NCBI GenBank assembly: GCA_027076245.1
Contig: JALTKC010000568.1
Span: 1 to 9,068, forward strand
DNA from: Gammaproteobacteria bacterium
Lineage (GTDB): Bacteria > Pseudomonadota > Gammaproteobacteria > GRL18
Direction of reading: 5' to 3'
DNA: 9,068 nucleotides
Each line of letters starts with the position of its first letter. Position 1 is the stretch's first letter. Positions 1 through 5,969 of this stretch are shown one piece after another. A program made the position numbers and the translations under genes. The notes under the pieces were generated by a model that saw nothing but the letters and a program-made list of their open reading frames with translations, made no database searches and had not been told where the DNA came from.

Positions 1-374
1 TAGATATTGTCATTACTGCTGAGTAATAATGCCGGGGAATCACCCATCTGTTCATCCAGAGGTTTAATATTTACCTGCTCCAGTTCAACATCATAAATCC
101 AGAGGTTTTTTCCGTTGGAAATATACTTTTGTTCCACCGGAGTCTGATAGTCCAGAATAAACTTGTCAGGACGGCTGATAATAAGATTGCCGTGGGATTG
201 CTCCAGTATTTTACCTCTGCCATTAACCACCGTCTGCTCAAAATCTGCCTGCAAACTCCGGGTACGTTGAAAAAAGTCATTTAAGGTCGTATTTTGTGGC
301 TGCGCTGAAAAAACAGGAACAGAAAACCACAAAAATAAAATAAGAGCAGCAAATAAAGCAAAGGGACTTTTCAT
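1..374 (-). CDS. lolA: Outer-membrane lipoprotein carrier protein LolA (5' part, runs off the window)
   Basis: LolA is the periplasmic chaperone that takes lipoproteins from the LolCDE transporter and passes them to LolB at the outer membrane. I translated the open frame from the ATG at 374 to the window edge, giving 124 residues; the family is usually about 200, so the C-terminal part is missing. Residues 1-24 form a signal peptide: a Lys near the start, a hydrophobic core, and likely cleavage after VFSA. The mature part shows LolA hallmarks: LQADFEQTV (41-49), SRPDKFILDYQTP (67-79), LWIYDVELEQV (91-101) and PLDEQMGDSPALLLSS (105-120). The region just before the ATG has no strong Shine-Dalgarno, but the signal peptide fixes the start. 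It lies beyond a strong inverted repeat that follows tssC, so it is probably transcribed separately. Identification is from recognised family motifs and is firm. Confidence 0.93.
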   Translation of the reverse strand, partial: MKSPFALFAALILFLWFSVPVFSAQPQNTTLNDFFQRTRSLQADFEQTVVNGRGKILEQSHGNLIISRPDKFILDYQTPVEQKYISNGKNLWIYDVELEQVNIKPLDEQMGDSPALLLSSNDNI

Positions 375-410
375 AAAATACGCCGAATTTTTGAACCGAT
401 AGAAATATGT

Positions 411-433
411 TTCTTAGAAAGATAGTTCTTAGA
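411..433. repeat. 8-bp direct repeat near the presumed lolA start point
   Basis: The octamer ttcttaga occurs at 411-418 and again at 426-433, 15 bp start to start. It lies just downstream of the candidate -10 box, where the lolA transcript would begin. Direct repeats in this position can bind a regulator, but an octamer pair in AT-rich DNA can also arise by chance. No known operator is recognised. Confidence 0.25.
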
Positions 434-442
434 CCGGATATT

Positions 443-448
443 ATTATA
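443..448 (-). promoter_or_regulatory. Candidate -10 box for lolA
   Basis: On the minus strand this reads TATAAT, a perfect sigma-70 -10 hexamer, about 70 bases upstream of the lolA ATG. No good -35 hexamer lies 16-18 bp further upstream; the bases there are AT-rich (TATAAA/CTATAA). The call rests on the hexamer and its position after the hairpin, so it is tentative. Confidence 0.35.
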
Positions 449-522
449 CAGGTTCAGTATGAATTTTATAGCTTTGCTGTTATTTGAAAAGGAGAGCGGT
501 TTAGAAGAACAGAAGATTTATT

Positions 523-558
523 CACAGAAGTGCGGGCAAAGATGCCCGCACTTCTGTG
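523..558 (-). terminator. Strong hairpin after tssC, probable transcription terminator
   Basis: The arms 523-538 and 543-558 are perfectly complementary over 16 bp, with a GC-rich middle (tgcgggca/tgcccgca) and a 4-base loop. The hairpin lies 27 bases past the tssC stop. Downstream on the minus strand the sequence is AATAAATCTTCTGTTCTTCT, which is U-rich but lacks a clean run of U. It could be an intrinsic terminator with a weak tail, or a 3'-end stabilising hairpin. Placement between two co-directional, functionally unrelated genes supports an operon end. Confidence 0.7.
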
Positions 559-584
559 TTCCGGTTATACTGTAAAAATATTAT

Positions 585-2066
585 TCAGGACTTGTCCAGT
601 TTGCCCACCAGAGACAGGGTAAAATCTGAGCCCATATATTTAAAGTGTGGGCGGACATGCAGCGCAGCGCGGTACCAGCCGGGTTCACCTTCAACTTCTG
701 TTACTTCGACTTTGGCTGAACGTAAAGGACGTCTGCTGCGTACTTCTTCACCAGGGTTTTCCTGATCAGCCACAAACTGCCTTATCCAGGTATTCAGTTC
801 CCGTTCAAGATCGGTTCGTTCTTTCCAGGTACCCAGGTTTTCTCTTTGGATAACCTTCAGGTAATGCGCAAGACGGTTAACAATAAACATATAGGGCAAT
901 TGAGTACCCAGTTTATAATTGGTTTCTGCTTCTTTACCCTCAGGATTATTAGCAAAGCGTTTGGGTTTCTGTGCGGAGTTGGCTGAGAAAAATGCCGCGT
1001 TATCGGTTCCCTTGCGCATGGTCAGAGGGATAAAGCCTTCTTCAGCCAGTTCAAATTCCTTACGGTCAGAAATAAGTACTTCTGTAGGGATCTTGGTTTC
1101 AATTTCTCCCATAGACTCAAAATGATGCAAAGGCAGATCCTCTACCGCACCACCGCTTTGCGGCCCAACTATATTCGGACACCATCTGAATTTAGCAAAA
1201 CTGTCTGTCAGTTTGGTAGCAAAAGTAAATGAGGTGTTCCCCCAGAGATAATCTTCATGAGTATCGGAGACATTTTCCTGATAGTTAAAAACTTTTACCG
1301 GGTTTTCTTCAGGATCATAAGGAGGGCGAAGCAGGAATCTTGGCATGGTCAGACCAACATAACGTGCGTCTTCAGACTCTCTGAAAGCATTCCACTTAGC
1401 ATATTTTGGCCCTTCAAAGATGGATTTTAAATCTTTAAGATTAGGTAAACCTTCAAAGTCTTCCAAATCAAAAAATTCCGGGCCGGCACTTGCAATAAAC
1501 GGCGCATGGGACATAGCCGCCACACTGGAAGTATATTGCATAAGTTTAACATCAGGAGTGGATGGTGTTAACTGGTAGTTTGCAATCATTACAGCCACAG
1601 GTTCACCACCGAACTGACCGTATTCTGCTGTATAAACCTGTTTATACAGACCGGACTTAACAACTTCTGGTGCATCTTCAAAGTCATCCAGCAAATCGTC
1701 TTTGGAAACATTAAGCATTTCCACTTTAATGTTCTCACGGAATTCGGTTCGGTCAATTAAGAGCTTAAGACCACGCCAGGATGATTCCAGACTCTGAAAG
1801 TCTTCATGATGAAGTATTTCATCCAACTGACGACTCATCTGCTGATCCAGTTCAGCTATCATCTTGTCAACCAGGTTTTTATTAACCCGTTCTTCCTTGT
1901 TCTGGGGCTTGATTAATTCAGAAATAAAAGCACTAACACCTTTACGTTGAACATCATAGCCCTCATCCGCCGGTTTTAACCTGGTCTGACTGACTATAGA
2001 ATCAAGTAATGAGGTGTTTTCAGCTTGTTGCTGTTCTTCAGCTATGGCTTCTGGACTGGCAGACAT
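585..2066 (-). CDS. tssC: Type VI secretion system contractile sheath large subunit TssC (VipB/ImpD)
   Basis: TssC pairs with TssB to build the cytoplasmic contractile sheath whose contraction drives the Hcp tube and spike out of the cell. The protein has 493 residues, the normal family length. Recognisable conserved segments include ESSWRGL (94-100), EYGQFGGEPVAV (148-159), RFLLRPPYDP (243-252), LPLHHF (311-316), the segment around LGTQLPYMFIVNRLAHYLK (386-404), and the C-terminal RPLRSAKVEV (446-455) and HVRPHFKYMG (470-479), the last part of the gp18-like sheath core. The start is the ATG at 2066, preceded by AAGGAG seven bases upstream. It follows tssB by 73 bp and ends in TGA just before a strong hairpin, so it is the last gene of its operon here. 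There is no sign of truncation or frameshift. Identification is from well-known family conservation. Confidence 0.97.
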   Translation of the reverse strand: MSASPEAIAEEQQQAENTSLLDSIVSQTRLKPADEGYDVQRKGVSAFISELIKPQNKEERVNKNLVDKMIAELDQQMSRQLDEILHHEDFQSLESSWRGLKLLIDRTEFRENIKVEMLNVSKDDLLDDFEDAPEVVKSGLYKQVYTAEYGQFGGEPVAVMIANYQLTPSTPDVKLMQYTSSVAAMSHAPFIASAGPEFFDLEDFEGLPNLKDLKSIFEGPKYAKWNAFRESEDARYVGLTMPRFLLRPPYDPEENPVKVFNYQENVSDTHEDYLWGNTSFTFATKLTDSFAKFRWCPNIVGPQSGGAVEDLPLHHFESMGEIETKIPTEVLISDRKEFELAEEGFIPLTMRKGTDNAAFFSANSAQKPKRFANNPEGKEAETNYKLGTQLPYMFIVNRLAHYLKVIQRENLGTWKERTDLERELNTWIRQFVADQENPGEEVRSRRPLRSAKVEVTEVEGEPGWYRAALHVRPHFKYMGSDFTLSLVGKLDKS

Positions 2067-2139
2067 ATAAAGACTCCTTTCTTAAGATAATCGTCCTGAA
2101 AACCTGTATATCAGGTTCTGTATTTCAATGTATTCTGTT
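2067..2139 (-). promoter_or_regulatory. tssB-tssC spacer with a small inverted repeat and tssC ribosome binding site
   Basis: The spacer holds aacctg (2101-2106) and caggtt (2112-2117), a perfect 6-bp inverted repeat around a 5-base AT centre. It lies about 35 bases upstream of the tssC ATG. It ends in a strong Shine-Dalgarno AAGGAG seven bases before the start. The inverted repeat could be a small mRNA hairpin that adjusts TssB:TssC expression, or a protein site. It is too short to be called a terminator. Confidence 0.35.
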
Positions 2140-2631
2140 TTAACCGGCTTCATCAATTTGCAGTTCAGACATTAACTGCTGTTTCTTTTCTGAATCCTGT
2201 AATACGGCCTGAATCTCTTTTCTAAAAGCCGGCAGGTTACCTAATGGCCCTTTAAGAGCGACCAGCGCTTCACGCAGCTCCAATAATTTATTTAGCTCAG
2301 GTATTTGTCTGATAACACTTTCAGGTTCAAAATCGCGGATATTATTAAATTTTAAATTGACAGATAACTCACTGCCTTCTTCATTAGACAGTTTATCATC
2401 GACAGTGAAGTTTATATTGAGGTTGTGCTTACTCAGCACTTCATTAAAATTATCTTTGTTGATATTAATGGTTTTTCTTTCTTCAACAGGACGCTCATCT
2501 TCCTGTTGAGTAAAATCACCCATTACCATTACCTTAAACGGCAGTTCGACTTCTTCTTTAACGTCACCGGTACTGGGGGAATATTTGATATTGACACGTT
2601 CTTTGGGTGCAACTGAGCCGTCATTGGCCAT
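2140..2631 (-). CDS. tssB: Type VI secretion system contractile sheath small subunit TssB (VipA/ImpB)
   Basis: TssB is the small half of the TssB-TssC heterodimer that polymerises into the contractile sheath. The 163 residues match the usual family length of about 160-175. Typical features are the N-terminal ERVNIKYSP (11-19), the strand PFKVMVMGDF (31-40), the segment ERKTININKDNFNEVL (51-66), and the NLKFNNIRDFEPESVIRQIPEL region, where small sheath subunits carry a conserved phi-x-D-F-x-P motif. A helical C-terminus with LRALVALKGPLG-like sequence (seen here as LREALVALKGPLG) follows; in this family it packs on TssC. The start is fixed by AAAGGAG six bases before the ATG. It sits between tssA (66 bp gap) and tssC (73 bp gap), the classical order. 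No anomalies were seen. Confidence 0.97.
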   Translation of the reverse strand: MANDGSVAPKERVNIKYSPSTGDVKEEVELPFKVMVMGDFTQQEDERPVEERKTININKDNFNEVLSKHNLNINFTVDDKLSNEEGSELSVNLKFNNIRDFEPESVIRQIPELNKLLELREALVALKGPLGNLPAFRKEIQAVLQDSEKKQQLMSELQIDEAG

Positions 2632-2697
2632 GGGATACTCCTTTGTTATTCCATTGTTTTTTTACATCATTCCATTTATCAGCAGTTTACAGGTAAA
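2632..2697 (-). promoter_or_regulatory. tssA-tssB spacer with strong ribosome binding site and a short palindrome
   Basis: The 66-bp gap contains tttac-ag-gtaaa (2686-2697), a 12-base near-palindrome immediately after the tssA stop. It is followed by an A-rich stretch and AAAGGAG six bases before the tssB ATG. The strong ribosome site fits the high dose of sheath subunits that a T6SS needs. The palindrome has too short a centre to form a useful hairpin, and its function is unknown. No clear promoter hexamers were found. Confidence 0.35.
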
Positions 2698-4446
2698 CTA
2701 ACTGACCTCCAGAGCCAGTACAGGATCAAGCTGGCAAAGACGTGCATATAACATCGTCAGCTCGGCTCTTATGTCAGCTCTTGTATTAGCGCTGTTACTA
2801 TCATCTGACTCACTGTTTCTTTGAGAATTAAAATCCTCGTTTAAACACAGATACAGAAGATGAGTGACATTAGTGGCTAACTCTGGTTCCCAATATTGTA
2901 GATTATTTGTTTGCAGAAATCCATCAATTTCTTTTAAAATTGAGATAGATATTTTTGTTTTTCCGTGAGCAAAACAAAATTGTGCCAGAAAAAATTTCCA
3001 GTAGATTTTTTCTTTTTGACCGTTTTGTTTTGAAAGCTGTTTTTGAAATAGCAGAACCGCCTCATTTAACTTGTTAGTTGACACAAGCGCATCTGCTTTT
3101 TCCTGAATAAGTGCCAGTTCCTTGTCTATTGCCCCTGTAGTATTAATAGTTCCCGAGTTGTGTGTTGTTCCCCCTGAGTTACCTGAAACAACCTGTTTAT
3201 TAATCCACTGGCGGGTTGCAGGATCTGCAAATTCACTCTGATCATTAAATTTAAAATGAATAATATCCGGAAAGCGGCGCAAAAAATGGCCAAGGTATGA
3301 AGTGACCTGATCAGCACAGTCTTTTAAACCTGAAGCCTCAAGCGACAAAGCAACGATACGATGGGCATCCAGCCAGAATGGGGAGCGAGAGAAACTGCTT
3401 TCTGCCAGCGGGATCAGCTCCTTATATTTCTGTTGCTCAAAAAGCATAAGAATCTGATTTTTTTTATCCGTTGGAACAGGTCTTAAAGGTGTTATGCCTT
3501 CATTATTCATAGGCAATTGTTCAATATTAAGCCAGGTTGTCATTCGATTGATGGCATAGGCTGACGGCGAGTTGATATCTTCGAGTATTTCCGCTGCAGC
3601 ATAATCTCTTAATACTTCCTGACAGGCCTTAAGAGAACGCATACGCTCTTTACGATTAGAGTGCCCGATATTGATTTTGTCTGGTTTGGCCGTTTGTATT
3701 GGCGGTGCTGCGGTTGCAGATATATGCTCAGAAGATGAAGTTTCCCCGCTTTCAACCGATGCTCTGCTGACATCAGGCTGATTATTTTTTGAATGGTCTT
3801 GAGTAATCTGTGTTGATTGCAGGTCAATTGTATCCGCCTGATTGGTTTGCTCCTCAATACGGCTATGTTCAGGCTTTTGCAGCTCTGTGACACGGACTAA
3901 AATATCATTCAGTGAACGACGCATATTACCCAATGCCGGAGCCTGATCATCTAAATGAGATATTAAAAACTCTTCAATGGATTTAGTAATATTAAAACAC
4001 TTTTCAATCACTTCTGCACTTACTGAAATAGTGACTGAGGGCAGCAGACAGTCCACCAGTAAAGGTTCAATTTTACTGGTCAGCCATTCATAAGCATTAG
4101 CACGCGCCCTTGCTTTTTTAGGGTATAATTTATCCCAGTAATTTTCCAATATAAGCTGATTGATTTCCAGCCCCCGGGCAAGTCCTTCAAAAGAACTTGT
4201 TTCATACAGGGCACGTATTAAATAACAGGATACTTTAAGATCTTTTGATTTTTTTTCCAGTATCAGGATGGACAGTTCTGCTATTTTTTTCCAGTTGACC
4301 TTCCCTCTGTCAATCAGGGCACCCTGCCTGGCCAGTTCGTCTTCCAGAGCCTCAAAATCATCATCGTATCGGACATTCTCACCCTGAGGTTGTTGCTTGT
4401 TTACTGGTTTTGATCCGATATCTGTAGAGATAGTTGTTAAATCCAT
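2698..4446 (-). CDS. tssA: Type VI secretion system protein TssA, long VasJ-type
   Basis: TssA proteins organise baseplate and sheath assembly and, depending on class, stay at the baseplate or cap the growing distal end. The protein has 582 residues. Residues about 9-130 form the ImpA N-terminal domain (YDDDFEALEDEL at 27-38, NWKKIAELSILIL at 51-63, ENYWDKLYP at 101-109). A polar Q/S/T-rich linker covers about 195-257. The middle and C-terminal parts match the VasJ-type branch: FWLDAHRIVALSLEASG (357-373), RRFPDIIHFKFNDQSEFADP (390-409) and a helical repeat region with YWEPELA (518-524). Residues 419-440 are a second low-complexity Gly/Ser/Thr/Asn stretch. The ATG at 4446 has AGGA eleven bases upstream, a somewhat long spacing. 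It begins 28 bp after the SapC-family gene and precedes tssB. The family is certain; the exact TssA subclass is inferred from length and C-terminal motifs. Confidence 0.93.
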   Translation of the reverse strand: MDLTTISTDIGSKPVNKQQPQGENVRYDDDFEALEDELARQGALIDRGKVNWKKIAELSILILEKKSKDLKVSCYLIRALYETSSFEGLARGLEINQLILENYWDKLYPKKARARANAYEWLTSKIEPLLVDCLLPSVTISVSAEVIEKCFNITKSIEEFLISHLDDQAPALGNMRRSLNDILVRVTELQKPEHSRIEEQTNQADTIDLQSTQITQDHSKNNQPDVSRASVESGETSSSEHISATAAPPIQTAKPDKINIGHSNRKERMRSLKACQEVLRDYAAAEILEDINSPSAYAINRMTTWLNIEQLPMNNEGITPLRPVPTDKKNQILMLFEQQKYKELIPLAESSFSRSPFWLDAHRIVALSLEASGLKDCADQVTSYLGHFLRRFPDIIHFKFNDQSEFADPATRQWINKQVVSGNSGGTTHNSGTINTTGAIDKELALIQEKADALVSTNKLNEAVLLFQKQLSKQNGQKEKIYWKFFLAQFCFAHGKTKISISILKEIDGFLQTNNLQYWEPELATNVTHLLYLCLNEDFNSQRNSESDDSNSANTRADIRAELTMLYARLCQLDPVLALEVS

Positions 4447-4474
4447 AAATTTTTATATCCTGATTTATTCAAGT

Positions 4475-5344
4475 TTAACCTTCAACAACATCTTTGACTT
4501 TTACCTGGCCTTTTTTCTGGACTTTTTTTCTGACAGTTTGCTTTACTCGACTGGAGGATTCAGTTGAGGATTTTTTTAAGTGAGTTTTTTTGCCTGTTTT
4601 TACCTGACCTGATATCACCTTTTTTTCAGCTATTTTATCAATAAGCGACGCAAAATTATCCAGGGAGGAAAAATGTTCATAGATAAGCTTCATGTCATCA
4701 TTCTGTATTAACTCAAAATACTGATCTTTATTTAAGCTTTTGAACTTTTCTTTATTAATGGTATAAAATCCCGTTATCGAGATGGTTTCACCATTTACCA
4801 GATTAATATTGGCACTCATCGGTTCAAGCAGTTCAAGCGTTTCAAGTACATTGACAAATTGAAGGGTGTTTTCATATTCAACCTGGTATTCCTGCAAAAA
4901 CTGAATTTTTTCCTTAAGATACTGACTTTGTTTGCCATTTTTCTGAAACAATGAATATTCACCCTGTTTACCCATTAATGGTGAGTCTTCATCAACACAT
5001 ACAATGTGATCTTTTTTCTGCTCATGGGTTACTTCTGCTAATGAGAATGGGTAGCGTCTGATGGAAGCCGGTATATAGGAAGCATCCCACTGATGATTCC
5101 ATTTAAGGAACAGGTTCTGACCCTGTTCTATTCCGAACAGCGCACAAGGGACTGTATTATTTCCATCTCTGACAAATAAAACGGGATAAGCTTTAGAGGC
5201 TTTCTCAAATTCAGCCGAAGTTAAAATAGCCGCATTACAGTGTTTTGCAAAGCTATAATTAACCAGTTCTTTTACCCGTAAAGACAGATGTGTACGGTTA
5301 TTAAGAGGCACGAGATTCTGGTAAAGTGCGTTTGTTTTAGACAT
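4475..5344 (-). CDS. SapC-family protein with Lys-rich C-terminal extension
   Basis: The first 240 or so of 289 residues match the SapC family. Visible family features are YQNLVPLNNRTH (8-19), TSAEFEKASKAYPVLFV (42-58), GQNLFLKW (75-82), WDASYIPASIRRYPF (86-100), CVDEDS (116-121), LFQKNG (132-137) and IYEHFSSLDN (221-230). The family is named after SapC at the Campylobacter fetus S-layer locus, but its biochemical role is not established. There is no signal peptide or membrane segment, so it is probably cytoplasmic. Residues 248-289 are an unusual basic tail (12 Lys and 2 Arg in 42) beyond the family core. The ATG at 5344 has AAGGA seven bases upstream. It follows the giant repeat protein by 37 bp and precedes tssA by 28 bp, so co-transcription with both is likely. 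A role in making or exporting the neighbouring surface-type protein is inference from context only. Confidence 0.85.
   Translation of the reverse strand: MSKTNALYQNLVPLNNRTHLSLRVKELVNYSFAKHCNAAILTSAEFEKASKAYPVLFVRDGNNTVPCALFGIEQGQNLFLKWNHQWDASYIPASIRRYPFSLAEVTHEQKKDHIVCVDEDSPLMGKQGEYSLFQKNGKQSQYLKEKIQFLQEYQVEYENTLQFVNVLETLELLEPMSANINLVNGETISITGFYTINKEKFKSLNKDQYFELIQNDDMKLIYEHFSSLDNFASLIDKIAEKKVISGQVKTGKKTHLKKSSTESSSRVKQTVRKKVQKKGQVKVKDVVEG
4571..4577 (-). other. A-AAA-AAA slippery heptamer in the SapC-family gene
   Basis: On the coding strand the frame reads TTA AAA AAA TCC (residues 256-259), an in-frame A AAA AAA heptamer of the kind that supports -1 ribosomal slippage or polymerase stuttering. 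A second run of seven A lies at 4585-4591. A -1 shift here would read ATC CTC AAC TGA and stop after three residues, giving a short form without most of the basic tail. No convincing downstream stimulatory hairpin or upstream Shine-Dalgarno-like enhancer was seen, so use is unproven. Confidence 0.3.
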
Positions 5345-5381
5345 ATATACATCCTTGTTTATATCAGATTTTTAATGGTCT
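5345..5381 (-). promoter_or_regulatory. Short spacer with ribosome binding site for the SapC-family gene
   Basis: The 37-base gap holds AAGGA seven bases before the ATG of the SapC-family gene and no hairpin. The absence of a terminator and the short distance support read-through from the giant repeat gene. Confidence 0.5.
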
Positions 5382-5969
5382 TTATTTCATAGTCAGATGA
5401 TTGTTTAAATTCTGGTTTTCAGAATAAAACTCAGGTGTGTTTTCATCAGTATTCACTGCATCATCCGCGACAGAAAATAAGTTGATGCCCATAAGAAAAA
5501 TACTGTTATCAATCGTTTTAAATTCATCCAGATCCAGGTAATACCCTCTAATCAATGCAGTAAACTCTAATTCCGGCATGGAAAAACGGGTTTGTCCCTG
5601 AATTTCCTGATATTTAAAAATACCATTAATAAAGGCATTAGTGGCTGACTCAATAATTAAACGGTTTACATTAACATAAAGAGGTGATGAATAGCTGCCT
5701 ATGTTGTGTCTAACATTAAGACGAACAGTGTCACCTTCAATATTATAGCGGCCAGTGGGTATTGCTAATAGTGAGCCATTAGTTGATTCAACCCGCATAT
5801 CCCGGCCATTAATATAACTGAGCAGAACATCTGATTTTGCCTTTAGATTGATAATATCTCCATAAACTTCTGCATTTTTGGACATATTTACAGAGCCCTG
5901 TCTGGATAATAGAATGGCTTTATCATCGGTTATTATCTTGCCAGACAAATACAGGTTATTCTGACTTGA
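5382..5969 (-). other. Non-repetitive C-terminal segment of the giant repeat protein
   Basis: The last roughly 195 residues break the 74-residue rhythm. A beta-strand-rich part continues to about residue 1110 (VRLNVRHNIGSYSSPLYVNV at 1080-1099). It is followed by a mixed segment with aromatic and acidic residues (FSMPELEF, GYYLDLDEF, IFLMGINLFSVADDAV) and a polar, Asn-rich tail ending in HLTMK. It resembles a capping or anchoring module at the end of a beta-helix. I do not recognise a named domain. Confidence 0.45.

Larger units (their letters stand above)
375..584. other. Intergenic region between tssC and lolA
   Basis: These 210 bases contain no credible coding sequence. From the tssC side they hold a perfect inverted repeat (523-558), then an AT-rich stretch with a possible promoter for lolA (443-448) and a short direct repeat (411-433). 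The layout, a hairpin followed by a promoter in the same direction, suggests that the T6SS transcript ends here and that lolA has its own start. Confidence 0.6.

Noticed and set aside
71..280. Minus-strand frame of 69 codons
   Set aside because: It lies in a different frame within lolA, whose signal peptide and conserved motifs are clear in the frame starting at 374.
523..558. Integron attC site or insertion-sequence end
   Set aside because: The hairpin is perfect with a 4-base loop, lacks the unpaired features of attC, and no transposase, integrase or target duplication is present.
556..1125. Plus-strand open frames opposite tssC (556-765, 647-853, 919-1125)
   Set aside because: They are short, overlap a strongly conserved gene on the other strand, and encode no recognisable protein.
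3126..3893. Minus-strand frames at 3126-3317 and 3609-3893 inside tssA
   Set aside because: They are alternate frames of tssA with no ribosome binding site of note and no recognisable product.
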